The notes under the pieces were generated by a model that was not told the DNA's origin, did not search any database, and saw only the letters and a list, made by a program, of their open reading frames with translations. A DNA stretch of 64,000 nt from Atherix ibis. Its lineage: Eukaryota > Arthropoda > Insecta > Diptera > Athericidae. Below are positions 11,621-26,460 of the stretch, piece after piece (the stretch's first letter is position 1; each line of letters opens with the position of its first letter). The stretch covers positions 58,566,951 through 58,630,950 of the forward strand of contig OY282608.1 in assembly GCA_958298945.1 (NCBI GenBank), in the 5' to 3' direction. A program made the position numbers and the translations under genes.

Positions 11621-14352
11621 AAACGAACAAACCAACAAGCCAACAAACCAACAACCCAACAAGCCAGCAAGCCAAAAATCCAACAAACTAACAAACCAAC
11701 AAACCAACAAGCCAACAAGCCAACAAACCAACAAACCAACAAACCAACAAACCAACAAACCAACAAACCAACAAATCAACAAACCAACAAACGAACAAAC
11801 CAACAACCCAACTAACCAACAAACCAACAAACCATAAAACCAACAAGCCAACAAACCAATAAACCAACAAACCAACAAACCAACAAGCCAACAAACCAAC
11901 AAACCAACAAACCAACAAACCAACAAACCAACAAACCAACAAACCAACAAACCAACAAACCAACAAACCAACAAACCAACAAACCAACAAACCAAGAAAC
12001 CAATAAACCAACAAGCACACAAGCCAACAAACCAACAAGCCAACAAACGAAGAAACGAACAAACGAACAAACCAACAAACCAACAATCCAACAAACGAAC
12101 AAACCAACAAACCAACAAACCAACAAACCAACAAACCAACAAACCAACAAACCAACAAACCAACAAACCAACAAACCAACAAACCAACAAACCAACAAAC
12201 CAACAAGCCAACAAACCAACAAACCAACAAGCCAACAAACCAACAAACCAACAAACCAACCAACCAACAAGCCAACAAACCAACAAACCAACAAACCAAC
12301 AAACGAACAAACCAAATAACCAACAAACCAACAAACCAACAAACCAAGAAACCAAGAAACCATTAAACCAACAAGCCAACAAGCCAACAAACCAACAAGC
12401 CAACAAACGAAGAAACGAACAAACGAACAAACAAACAAACCAACAAACCAACAAACCAACAAACCAACAAACGAACAAACCGACAAACCAACAAACCAAC
12501 AAACAAACAAACCAACAAATCAAGGAGCCAACAAACCAACAAACCAACAAGCCAACAAGCCGACAAACCAACAAACCAACAAACCAACAAGCCAACAAAC
12601 CAACAAGCCAACAAACCAACAAACCAACAAACCAAGTAACCAACAAACCAACAAACCAACAAACCAACAAACCAACAAAACAACAAACCAACAAACCAAC
12701 AAACAACAAACCAACAAGCCAACAAACCAACAAACCAACAAGCCAACAAACCAACAAACCAACAAACCCAAAAGCCAACAAGCCAACAAACCAACAAACC
12801 AACAAACCAACAAATGAACAAACCAAATAACCAACAAACCAACAAACCAACAAACCAAGAAACCAAGAAACCAAGAAACCAACAAACCAACAACCCAACA
12901 AGCCAATAAACCAACAAGCCAACAAACGCACAAAATAACAAACCAACAAACCAACAAACCAAAAAACAAACAAACCAACAAACCAACAAACCAACAAACC
13001 AACAAACCAACAAACCAACAAACTAACAAACCAACAAACCAACAAACCAACAAGCCAACAAACTAACAAACCAACAAACCAACAAACCAAGTAACCAACA
13101 AACCAACAAACCAACAAACCAACTAGCCAACAAACCAACAAACCAACAAACGAGCAAACCAACAAACGAACAAACCAACAAACCAATAAACGAACAAACC
13201 AACAAACCAACAAGCCAACACACCAACAAACCAATAAGCCAACAAACCAACAAACCAACAAACAAACAAACAAATAAACCAACAAACCAACAAACCAACA
13301 AACCAAGTAACCAACAAACCAACAAACAAACAAACCAACAAACGAACAAACCAACAAACGAACAAACCAACAAACCAACAAACCAAAAAACCAAGAAACC
13401 AAGAAACCAACAAATCAACAAGCCAACAAACCAACAAACCAACAAACCAACAAACCAAAAAACCAACAAACCAACAAACCAACAAGCCAACAAACCACAA
13501 ACCAACAAGCCAACAAACCAACAAACCAACAAACGAACAAAACAAAAAAACCAAAAAACCAAGAAACCAACAAACCAACAAACCAACAAACCAACAAACC
13601 AATAAACCAACAAACAAACAAAACACCAAAGCAACAAACCAACAAACCAACAAACCAACAAGCCAACAAACCAACAAACCAACAAGCCAACAAAACAACA
13701 AACCAACAAACCAACAAGCCAACAAACCAACAAACGAACAAACCAAATAACCAACAAACCAACAAACCAATAAACCAATAAACCAAGAAACCAACAAACC
13801 AACAAGCCAAGAAGCCAACAAACCGACAAGCCAACAAACGAACAAACGAACAAACCAACAAACCAACAAACCAACAAACGAACAAACCAACAAACCAACA
13901 AACCAACAAACCAACAAGCCAACAAACCAACAAACCAACAAACCAACAAGCCAACAAGCCAACAAATCAATAAACCAACAAACGAACAAACGAACAAACC
14001 AACAAACGAACAAACCAACAAACCAACAAACCAACAAACGAACAAACCAACAAACCAACAAGCCAACAAACCAACAAACCAACAAGCCAACAAACCAACA
14101 AACCAACAAACCAACAAACGAACAAACCAACAAGCCAACAAACCAACAAACCAATAAAACCAACAAACCAACAAACCAACAAACCAACAAACCAAACCAA
14201 CAAACCAAGTAGCCAGCAAATCAACAAACCAACAAACCCACAAACCAAGAAACCAACAAACCAACAAACTAACAAACCAACAAGCCAACAAACCAACAAA
14301 CCAACAAACCAACAAACCAAGTAACCAACAAACCAACAAACCAACAAACCAA

Positions 14353-17300
14353 CTAGCCAACAAACCAACAAACCAACAAACAAACAAACCAACAAACCAA
14401 CAAACCAACAAACGAACAAACCAACAAACCAACAAGCCAACACACCAACAAACCAATAAGCCAACAAACCAACAAACCAACAAACGAACAAACAAACAAA
14501 CCAACAAACCAACAAACCAACAAACCAAGTAACCAACAAACCAACAAACAAACAAACCAACAAACGAACAAACCAACAAACGGGCAAACCAACAAACCAA
14601 CAAACCAAAAAACCAAAAAACCAAGAAATCAACAAATCAACAAGCCAACAAACCAACAAACCAACAAACCAAAAAACTAACAAACCAACAAACGAACAAA
14701 CCAACAAACGAGCAAACCAACAAACCAACAAACCAAAAAACCAACAAACCAACAAGCCAACAAACCAACAAACCAACAAACCAACAAACCAACAAGCCAA
14801 CAAACCACAAACCAACAAGCCAACAAACCAGCAAACCAACAAACGAACAAAAAAAAAAAACAAAAAAACCAACAAACCAACAAACGAACAAACCAACAAA
14901 CCAACAAACCAACAAACCAACAAACCAACAAACCAACAAATCAACAAACCAACAAACCAACAAACCAGCAAACGAACAAACCAACAAGCCAACAAACCAA
15001 CAAACCAACAAGCCAAAAAGCCAACAATCTAAAAAACCAACAAACCAACAGGCCAACAAGCCAACAAACCAACAAATCAACAAACCAACAAACCAACAAG
15101 CCAACAAACCAATAAACCAACAAACCAACAAACCAACAAACGAACAAACCAACAACCCAACAAACCAACAAACCAACAAACCATAAAACCAACAAACCAA
15201 CAAACTAACAAACTAACAAACCAACAAACCAACAAGCCAACAAGCCAACAAGCCAACAAGCCAACAAACCAACAAGCCAACAAACGAAGAAACGAACAAA
15301 CCAACAAACCAACAAACCAACAAACCAACAAACGAACAAACCAACAAACCAACAAACCAACAAACCAACAAACCAACAAACAACCAAACCAACAAGCCAA
15401 CAAACCAACAAACCAACAAGCCAACAAGCCAACAAACCAACAAACCAACAAACCAACGAGCCAACAAGCCAACAAACCAACAAACCAACAAACCAACAAA
15501 CGGACAAACCAAATAAGCAACAAACCAACAAACCAACAAACCAAGAAACCAAGAAACCAAGAAACCAATAAACCAACAAGCCAACAAGCCAACAAACCAA
15601 CAAGCCAACAAACGAAGAAACGAACAAACGAACAAACCAACAAACCAACAAACGAACAAACCGACAAACCAACAAACCAACAAACAAACAAACCAACAAA
15701 TCAAGAAGCCAACAAACCAACAAACCAACAAGCCAACAAGCCGACAAACCAACAAACCAACAAACCAACAAGCCAACAAACCAACAAGCCAACAAACCAA
15801 CAAACCAACAAACCAAGTAACCAACAAACCAACAAACCAACAAACCAACAAACCAACAAACCAACAAAACAACAAACCAACAAACCAACAAACCAACAAA
15901 CCAACAAACCAAGAAGCCAACAAACCAACAAACCAAAAAGCCAACAAACCAACAAACCAACAAACCTACAAGCCAACAAGCCAACAAACCAACAAACCAA
16001 CAAACCAACAAACGAACAAACCAAATAACCAACAAACCAACAAACCAACAAACCAAGAAACCAAGAAACCAAGAAACCAACAAACCAACAACCCAACAAG
16101 CCAACAAACCAACAAGCCAACAAACCCACAAACGAACAAACCAACAAACCAACAAACCAACAAACGAACAAACCAACAAACCAACAAACCAACAAACCAA
16201 CAAACCAACAAACCAACAAACCAACAAACCAACAAACCAACAAACCAAAAAACCAAGAAACCAACAAACCAACAAACCAACAAACCAACAAACCAACAAA
16301 CCAACAAATTACCAAAGCAACAAACCAACAAACCAACAAACCAACAAGCCAACAAACCAACAAACCAACAAGCCAACAAAACAACAAACCAACAAACCAA
16401 CAAGCCAACAAGCCAACAAACCAACAAACCAACAAACCAACAAACGAACAAACCAAATAACCAACAAACCAACAAACCAGCAAACCAACAAACCAACAAA
16501 CCAACAAACCAACAAAACAACAAACCAACAAACCAACAAACCAACAAACCAACAAACCAAGAAGCCAACAAACCAAAAAACCAAAAAGCCAACAAACCAA
16601 CAAACCAACAAACCTACAAGCCAACAAGCCAACAAACCAACAAACCAACAAACCAACAAACGAACAAACCAAATAACCAACAAACCAACAAACCAACAAA
16701 CCAAGAAACCAAGAAACCAAGAAACCAACAAACCAACAACCCAACAAGCCAACAAACCAACAAGCCAACAAACGCACAAACGAACAAACCAACAAACCAA
16801 CAAACCAACAAACGAACAAACCAACAAACCAACAAACCAACAAACCAACAAACCAACAAACCAACAAACCAACAAACCAACAAACCAACAAACCAACAAA
16901 CAAACAAACCAAAAAACCAAGAAACCAACAAACCAACAAACCAACAAACCAACAAACCAACAAACCAACAAACCAACAAACCAACAAAACACCAAAGCAA
17001 CAAACCAACAAACCAACAAACCAACAAGCCAACAAACCAACAAACCAACAAGCCAACAAAACAACAAACCAACAAACCAACAAGCCAACAAGCCAACAAA
17101 CCAACAAACCAACAAACCAACAAACGAACAAACCAAATAACCAACAAACCAACAAACCAGCAAACCAATAAACCAAGAAACCAACAAACCAACAAGCCAA
17201 GAAGCCAACAAACCGACAAGCCAACAAACGAACAAACGAACAAACCAACAAACCAACAAACCAACAAACGAACAAACCAACAAACCAACAAACCAACAAA

Positions 17301-17836
17301 CCAACAAGCCAACAAACCAACAAACCAACAAACCAACAAGCCAACAAGCCAACAAATCAATAAACCAACAAACGAACAAACGAACAAACCAACAAACGAA
17401 CAAACCAACAAACCAACAAACCAACAAGCCAACAAGCCAACAAACCAACAAACCAACAAACCAACAAACGAACAAACCAAATAACCAACAAACCAACAAA
17501 CCAGCAAACCAATAAACCAAGAAACCAACAAACCAACAAGCCAAGAAGCCAACAAACCGACAAGCCAACAAACGAACAAACGAACAAACCAACAAACCGA
17601 CAAGCCAACAAACGAACAAACGAACAAACCAACAAACCAACAAACCAACAAACGAACAAACCAACAAACCAACAAACCAACAAACCAACAAGCCAACAAA
17701 CCAACAAACCAACAAACCAACAAGCCAACAAGCCAACAAATCAATAAACCAACAAACGAACAAACGAACAAACCAACAAACGAACAAACCAACAAACCAA
17801 CAAACCAACAAACGAACAAACCAACAAACTAACAAG
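14353..17836. repeat. Block B HOR, copy 1
   Basis: Markers pair with the next copy as follows: A-tract 14,849 to 18,473 (3624 bp), CCATAAAACC 15,181 to 18,806 (3625 bp), AATTACC 16,307 to 20,021 (3714 bp), ACCAAAGC 16,991 to 20,674 (3683 bp) and AAGGCAAC near 17,836 to 21,103 (3267 bp). The changing offset shows internal insertions and deletions of tens to hundreds of bases. Boundaries are approximate. Confidence 0.6.
14849..14860 (+). repeat. 12-base A-tract inside the octamer array
   Basis: Twelve consecutive A follow CGAAC, then one C and seven more A (14,862-14,868). It is the longest homopolymer I noticed in the window. Equivalent tracts in the same context are shorter: 7 at 13,544, 9 at 18,473, 8 at 21,778, 9 at 22,929 and 9 at 24,559. 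Confidence 0.9.
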
Positions 17837-17984
17837 GCAACAAACCAACAAACCAACAAACCAAGAAACCAACAAACCAACAAACCAACAAACCAACAAA
17901 CTAACAAACCAACAAGCCAACAAACCAACAAACCAACAAACCAACAAACCAAGTAACCAACAAACCAACAAACCAACAAACCAA

Positions 17985-20900
17985 CTAGCCAACAAACCAA
18001 CAAACCAACAAACAAACAAACCAACAAACCAACAAACCAACAAACGAACAAACCAACAAACCAACAAGCCAACACACCAACAAACCAATAAGCCAACAAA
18101 CCAACAAACCAACAAACGAACAAACAAACAAACCAACAAACCAACAAACCAAGTAACCAACAAACCAACAAACAAACAAACCAACAAACGAACAAACCAA
18201 CAAACGAGCAAACCAACAAACCAACAAACCAAAAAACCAAGAAACCAAGAAATCAACAAATCAACAAGCCAACAAACCAACAAACCAACAAACCAAAAAA
18301 CTAACAAACCAACAAACGAACAAACCAACAAACGAGGAAACCAACAAACCAACAAACCAAAAAACCAACAAACCAACAAGCCAACAAACCAACAAACCAA
18401 CAAACCAACAAACCAACAAGCCAACAAACCACAAACCAACAAGCCAACAAACCAGCAAACCAACAAACGAACAAAAAAAAACAAACCAAAAAACCAACAA
18501 ACCAACAAACGAACAAACCAACAAACCAACAAACCAACAAACCACCAAACCAACAAACCAACAAATCAACAAACCAACAAACCAACAAACCAGCAAACGA
18601 ACAAACCAACAAGCCAACAAACCAACAAACCAACAAGCCAAAAAGCCAACAATCTAAAAAACCAACAAACCAACAAGCCAACAAGCCAACAAACCAACAA
18701 ACCAACAAACCAACAAACCAACAAGCCAACAAACCAATAAACCAACAAACCAACAAACCAACAAACGAACAAACCAACAACCCAACAAACCAACAAACCA
18801 ACAAACCATAAAACCAACAAACCAACAAACTAACAAACCAACAAACCAACAAGCCAACAAGCCAACAAACCAACACACCAACAAACCACCAAACCAACAA
18901 ACCAACAAACCAACAAACCAACAAACCAACAAACCAAGAAACCAATAAGCCAACAAGCCAACAAGCCAACAAACCAACAAGCCAACAAACGAAGAAACGA
19001 ACAAACCAACAAACCAACAAACCAACAAACCAACAAACCAACAAACGAACAAACCAACAAACCAACAAACCAACAAACCAACAAACAACCAAACCAACAA
19101 GCCAACAAACCAACAAACCAACAAGCCAACAAACCAACAAACCAACAAACCAACGAGCCAACAATCCAACAAACCATTAAACCAACAAACCAACAAACGA
19201 ACAAACCAAATAACCAACAAACCAACAAAACAACAAACCAAGAAACCAAGAAACCAAGAAACCAATAAACCAACAAGCCAACAAGCCAACAAACCAACAA
19301 GCCAACAAACGAAGAAACGAACAAACGAACAAACCAACAAACTAACAAACGAACAAACCGACAAACCAACAAACCAACAAACAAACAAACCAACAAATCA
19401 AGAAGCCAACAAACCAACAAACCAACAAGCCAACAAGCCGACAAACCAACAAACCAACAAACCAACAAGCCAACAAACCAACAAGCCAACAAACCAACAA
19501 ACCAACAAACCAAGTAACCAACAAGCCAACAAACCAACAAACCAACAAACCAACAAACCAACAAAACACACAAACCAACAAACCAACAAACCAACAAACC
19601 AACAAACCAAGAAGCCAACAAACCAACAAACCAAAAAGCCAACAAACCAACAAACCAACAAACCTACAAGCCAACAAGCCAACAAACCAACAAACCAACA
19701 AACCAACAAACGAACAAACCAAATAACCAACAAACCAACAAACCAACAAACCAAGAAACCAAGAAACCAAGAAACCAACAAACCAACAACCCAACAAGCC
19801 AACAAACCAACAAGCCAACAAACGCACAAACGAACAAACCAACAAACCAACAAACCAACAAACGAACAAACCAACAAACCAACAAACCAACAAACCAACA
19901 AACCAACAAACCAACAAACCAACAAACCAACAAACCAACAAACCAAAAAACTAAGAAACCAACAAACCAACAAACCAACAAACCAACAAACCAACAAACC
20001 AACAAACCAACAAACCAACAAATTACCAAAGCAACAAACCAACAAACCAACAAACCAACAAGCCAACAAACCAACAAACCAACAAGCCAACAAAACAACA
20101 AACCAACAAACCAACAAGCCAACAAGCCAACAAACCAACAAACCAACAAACCAACAAACGAACAAACCAAATAACCAACAAACCAACAAACCAGCAAACC
20201 AACAAACCAACAAACCAACAAACCAACAAAACAACAAACCAACAAACCAACAAACCAACAAACCAACAAACCAAGAAGCCAACAAACCAACAAACCAAAA
20301 AGCCAACAAACCAACAAACCAACAAACCTACAAGCCAACAAGCCAACAAACCAACAAACCAACAAACCAACAAACGAACAAACCAAATAACCAACAAACC
20401 AACAAACCAACAAACCAAGAAACCAAGAAACCAAGAAACCAACAAACCAACAACCCAACAAGCCAACAAACCAACAAGCCAACAAACGCACAAACGAACA
20501 AACCAACAAACCAACAAACCAACAAACGAACAAACCAACAAAGCAACAAACCAACAAACCAACAAACCAACAAACCAACAAACAAACAAACCAAGAAAAC
20601 CAAGAAACCAACAAACCAACAAACCAACAAATCAACAAACCAACAAACCAACAAACCAACAAACCAACAAAACACCAAAGCAACAAACCAACAAACCAAC
20701 AAACCAACAAGCCAACAAACCAACAAACCAACAAGCCAACAAAACAACAAACCAACAAACCAACAAGCGAACAAGCCAACAAACCAACAAACCAACAAAC
20801 CAACAAACGAACAAACCAAATAACCAACAAACCAACAAACCAGCAAACCAATAAACCAAGAAACCAACAAACCAACAAGCCAAGAAGCCAACAAACCGAC

Positions 20901-21103
20901 AAGCCAACAAACGAACAAACGAACAAACCAACAAACCAACAAACCAACAAACGAACAAACCAACAAACCAACAAACCAACAAACCAACAAGCCAACAAGC
21001 CAACAAATCAATAAACCAACAAACGAACAAACGAACAAACCAACAAACGAACAAACCAACAAACCAACAAACCAACAAACGAACAAACCAACAAACCAAC
21101 AAG
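17985..21103. repeat. Block B HOR, copy 2
   Basis: This copy is the partner of 14,353-17,836. It keeps AATTACCAAAGC at 20,021, which is one of only two places where AATT precedes ACCAAAGC; the other is 16,307. The other ACCAAAGC sites read AACACCAAAGC. The shared rare state supports direct duplication of this segment. Boundaries are approximate. Confidence 0.6.
18473..18481 (+). repeat. 9-base A-tract, block B marker
   Basis: Lies about 45 bp after a 7-mer AAACCAC unit (sequence ACCACAAACC), the same order as at 14,849, 21,778, 22,929 and 24,559. Confidence 0.85.
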
Positions 21104-24100
21104 GCAACAAACCAACAAACCAACAAGCTAACAAACCAACAAACCAACAAACGAACAAACAAGCAAACCAACAAACCAACAAACCAACAAACCAACAAGC
21201 CAACAAACCAACAAGCCAACAAACCAACAAACCAACAAACGAACAAACAAACAAACCAACAAACCAATAAAACCAACAAAACAACAAACCAACAAACCAA
21301 ACCAACAAACCAAGTAACCAGCAAATCAACAAACCAACAAACCCACAAACCAAGAAACCAACAAACCAACAAACCAACAAACCAACAAACTAACAAACCA
21401 ACAAGCCAACAAACCAACAAACCAACAAACCAACAAACGAACAAACAAACAAACCAACAAACCAACCAACCAACAAACCAAGTAACCAACAAACCAACAA
21501 ACAAACAAACCAACAAACGAACAAACCAACAAACGAGCAAACCAACAAACCAACAAACCAAAAAACCAAGAAACCAAGAAATCAGCAAATCAACAAGCCA
21601 ACAAACCAACAAACCAACAAACCAAAAAACCAACAAACCAACAAACCAACAAGCCAACAAACCAACAAACCCACAAACCAACAAGCCAACAAACCAACAA
21701 ACCAACAAACCAACAAACCAACAAGCCAACAAACCACAAACCAACAAGCCACCAAACCAGCAAACCAACAAACGAACAAAAAAAACAAACCAAAAAACCA
21801 ACAAACCAACAAACGGACAAACCAACAAACCAACAAACCAACAAACCAACAAACCAACAATTCAATAAACCAACAAACCAACAAACCACCATACGAACAA
21901 ACCAACAAGCCAACAAACTAACAAACCAACAAGCCAACAAGCCAAAAAGCCAACAAACTAAAAAACCAACAAACCAACAAGCCAACAAGCCAACAAACCA
22001 ACAAGCCAACAAACCAACAAACCAAAAAGCCAACAAACCAACAAACCAACAAACCTACAAGCCAACAAGCCAACAAACCAACAAACCAACAAACCAACAA
22101 ACGAACAAACCAAATAACCAACAAACCAACAAACCAACAAACCAAGAAACCAAGAAACCAAGAAACCAACAAACCAACAACCCAACAAGCAAACAAACCA
22201 ACAAGCCAACAAACGCACAAACGCACAAACGAACAAACCAACAAACCAACAAACCAACAAACGAACAAACCAACAAACCAACAAACCAACAAACCAACAA
22301 ACCAACAAACCAACAAACCAACAAACCAACAAGCCAACAAACCAACAAACCAACAAACCAACAAACCAAGTAACCAACAAACCAACAAACCAACAAACCA
22401 ACTAGCCAACAAACCAACAAACCAACAAACGAACAAACCAACAAACCAACAAACCAACAAACCAACAAACCAACAAACGAACAACCCAACAAACCAACAA
22501 GCCAACACACCAACAAACCAATAAGCCAACAAACCAACAAACCAACAAACGAACAAACAAACAAACCAACAAGCCAACAAACCAACAAACCAAGTAACCA
22601 ACAAACCAACAAACAAACAAACCAATAAACGAACAAACCAACAAACGAACAAACCAACAAACCAACAAACCAAAAACCAAGAAACCAAGAAACCAACAAA
22701 TCAACAAGCCAACAAACCAACAAACCAACAAACCAAAAAACCAACAAACGAACAAACCAACAAACCAACATACCAACAAACCAACAAACCAACAAACCAA
22801 CCAACCAAGTAACCAACAAACCAACAAACCAACAAGCCAACAAACCAACAAACCAACAAACCAACAAACCAACAAGCCAACAAACCACAAACCAACAAGC
22901 CAACAAACCAACAAACCAACAAACGAACAAAAAAAAACAAATCAAAAAACCAACAAACTAACAAACCAACAAGCCAACAAACCAACAAACCAAGTAACCA
23001 ACAAACCAACAAACAAACAAACCAACAAACGAACAAACCAACAAACGAACAAACCAACAAACCAACAAACCAAAAAACCAACAAACCAACAAACCGACAA
23101 ACCAACAAACCAACAAACCAACAAACCAACAAGCCAACAAACCAACAAAACACCAAAGCAACAAACCAACAAACCAACAAACCAATAAGCCAACAAACCA
23201 ACAAACCAACAAGCCAACAAAACAACAAACCAACAAACCAACAAGCCAACAAGCCAACAAACCAAAAACCAACAAACCAACAAAGGAACAAACCAAATAA
23301 CCAACAAACCAACAAACCAACAAACCAATAAAACAAGAAACCAACAAACCAACAAGCCAAGAAGCCAACAAACCAACAAGCCAACAAACGAACAAACGAA
23401 CAAACCAACAAACCAACAAACCAACAAACGAACAAACCAACAAACCAACAAACCAAAAAACCAAGAAACCAACAAACCGACAAACCAACAAACCAACAAA
23501 CCAACAAACCAACAAACCAACAAAACACCAAAGCAACAAACCAACAAACCAACATACCAACAAGCCAACAAGCCAACAAAGCAATAAACCAACAAACGAA
23601 CAAACGAACAAACCAACAAACGAACAAACCAACAAATCAACAAACCAACAAACGAACAAACCAACAAACCAACAAGCCAACAAACCAACAAACCAACAAG
23701 CCAACAAACCAACAAACCAACAAACGAACAAACAAACAAACCAACAAACCAACAAACCAACAGACCAACAAGCCAACAATCCAACAAGCCAACAAACCAA
23801 CAAACCAACAAACGAACAAACAAACAAACCAACAAACCAATAAAACCAACAAACCAACAAACCCACAAACCAACAAACCAAACCAACAAACCAAGTAACC
23901 AAAAAACCAACAAACCAACAAACCCAGAAACCAACAAACCAACAAACAAACAAACCAACAAACCAACAAACTAACAAACCAACAGGCAAACAAACCAACA
24001 AACCAACAAACCAACAAACCAAGTAACCAACAAACCAACAAACCAACAAACCAACTAGCCAACAAACCAACAAACCAACAAACGAACAAACCAACAAACG

Positions 24101-24600
24101 AACAAACCAACAAACCTACAAACCAACAAACGAACAAACCAACAAACCAACTAGCCAACACACCAACAAACCAGTAAGCCAACAAACCAACAAACCAACA
24201 AACGAACCTACAAACAAACCAATAAACCAACAAACCCACAAACCAAGTAACCAACAAACCAACAAACAAACAAACCAACAAACGAACAAACCAACCAACG
24301 AACAAACCAACAAACCAACAAACCAAAAAACCAAAAAACCAACAAACCAACAAATCAACAAGCAAACAAACCAACAAACCAAAAAACCAACAAACCAACA
24401 AACCAACAAGCCAACAAACCAACAAACCAACAAACCAAGTAACCAACAAACCAACAAACCAACAAGCCAACAAACCAACAAACCAACAAACCAACAAACC
24501 AACAAGCCAACAAACCACAAACCAACAAGCCAACAAACCAGTAAACCAACAAACGAACAAAAAAAAACAAACTAAAAAACCAACAAACTAACAAACCAAC
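21104..24600. repeat. Block B HOR, rearranged further copies
   Basis: Contains A-tracts at 21,778, 22,929 and 24,559 and ACCAAAGC at 23,152 and 23,527. The marker order is as in copies 1 and 2 but with much shorter and irregular spacing (about 1.15 and 1.63 kb between A-tracts). The CCAAACCAACAAACCAAG motif near 21,298 matches 14,190 and not the middle copy, so segments were shuffled and not simply repeated in series. Confidence 0.5.
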
Positions 24601-26460
24601 AAGCCAACAAACCAACAAACCAACAAACCAACAAACCAATAAACCAACAAACCAAGAAACCAACAAACCAACAAACCTACAAGCCAACAAGCCAACAAAC
24701 CAACAAGCCAACAAACGAACAAACGAACAAACCAACAAACCAACAAACCAACAAACGAACAAACCAACAAACCAAGAAACCAAAAAACCAACAAACCAAC
24801 AAACCAACAAACCAACAAACCAACAAACGAACAAGCCAACAAACCAACAAACCAACAAACCAACAACCCAACAAACCAACAAACGAACAAACCAACAAAC
24901 CAACAAACCAACAAACGAACAAACAAACAAACAAACCAACAAACCAACAAACCAACAGGCCAACAAAAGAACAAACCAACAAACGAACAAACAACCAAAC
25001 CAACAAACCAACAAACCAATAAAACAACAAGCCAACAAACCAACAAACCAACAAACCAACAAACCAACAAGCCAACAAGCCAACAAACCAACAAACGAAC
25101 AAACCAACAAATCAACAAACCAACAAACCAACACACCAACAAACGAACAAACCAACAAGCCAACAAACCAACAAACCAACAAGCCAACAAACCAACAAAC
25201 CAACAAACCAACAAACCAACAAACCAACAAACCAACAACCAACAAACCAACAAACCAACAAACCAACAAACCAACAAACGAACAAACAAACAAACCAACA
25301 AACCAACAAACCAACAAGCCAACAAACGAACAAACAAACAAACCAACAAACCAACAAGCGAACAAGCCAACAAACCAACAACCAACAAACGAACCAACCA
25401 ACAAACCAACAAACCAACAAACCAACAAACGAACAAACCAACAAGCCAACAACCCAACAAACCAACAAACCAACAACCAACAAACCAACAAACCAACAAA
25501 CCAACAAACAAACAAACCAACAAACCAACAAGCCAACAAACCAACAAACCAACAAGCCAACAAACCAACAAACCAACAAACCAACAGACCAACAAACAAA
25601 CAAACCAACAAACCAACAAACCAACAAAACAACAAACCAACAAACCAACAAACCAACAAACCAACAACCCGACAAAACAACAAACCAACAAACCAACAAA
25701 CCAACAAGCCAACAAACTAACAAACCAACAAGCCAACAAACCAACAAGCCCACAAGCCAACAAACCAACAAACCAACAAACCAACAAACGAACAAACCAA
25801 ATAACCAACAAACTAACAAACCAACAAACCAACAAACTAACAAACCAACAAGCAATCAAGCCAACAAACCAACAAGCCAACAAACGAACTAACGAACAAA
25901 CCGACAAACCAACAAACCAACAAGCCAACAAACGAACAAACCAACAAACCAAAAAACCAGCAAACCAACAAACCAAAAAACCAAAAAACCAACAAACCAA
26001 CAAACCAACAAGCCAACAAACCAACAAACCAACAAACCAAGTAACCAACAAACCAACAAACCAACAAACCAACAAGCCAACAAAGCAATAAACTAACAAA
26101 CGAACAAACGAACAAACCAACAAACGAACAAACCAACAAACCAACAAACCAACAAACGAACAAACCAACAAACCAACAAACCAACACACCAACAAGCCAA
26201 CAAACCAACAAACCAACAAACGAACAAACAAACAAACCAACAAACCAACAAACCAACAAACTAACAAACCAAGAAGCCAACAGACCAACAAACCAACAAG
26301 CCAACAAACCAACAAACCAACAAACGAACAGACAAACAAACCAACAAACCAACAAACCAACAAACCAACAAACCAACAAACCAACAAACTAACAAACCAT
26401 CAAGCCAACAAACCAACAAACCAACAAACCAACAAACCAAGTAACCAACAAACCAAAAAA
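24600..26460. repeat. Mixed octamer stretch with 7-mer units
   Basis: No clear long copy of this stretch was recognised elsewhere. It contains several 7-mer units (AACCAAC) near 25,236, 25,379 and 25,474, each shifting the octamer register by one base. It also has an ACAACCCGACAAAACAAC motif near 25,666. The AAACCAAC background is otherwise unchanged, and I see no embedded gene. Confidence 0.6.

Larger units (their letters stand above)
11620..24600. repeat. HOR block B: mosaic 3.3-3.7-kb copies with A-tract markers
   Basis: The block is recognised by three private markers. First, ACCAAAGC lies at 13,625, 16,311, 16,991, 20,025, 20,674, 23,152 and 23,527. Second, A-tracts follow CGAAC at 13,544, 14,849, 18,473, 21,778, 22,929 and 24,559. 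Third, CCATAAAACC lies at 11,832, 15,181 and 18,806. Spacing between equivalent markers ranges from 3.27 to 3.71 kb and changes along the block, so the copies are mosaics and not a clean tandem. CCAAATAACC followed by two or three CCAAGAAA units recurs throughout. Confidence 0.7.

Noticed and set aside
13625..23534. ACCAAAGC sites considered as a separate short element inserted in block B
   Set aside because: They are ordinary one- or two-base variants (AAAGCAAC next to AACACC or AATTACC) in register with the octamers, so no insertion is needed.
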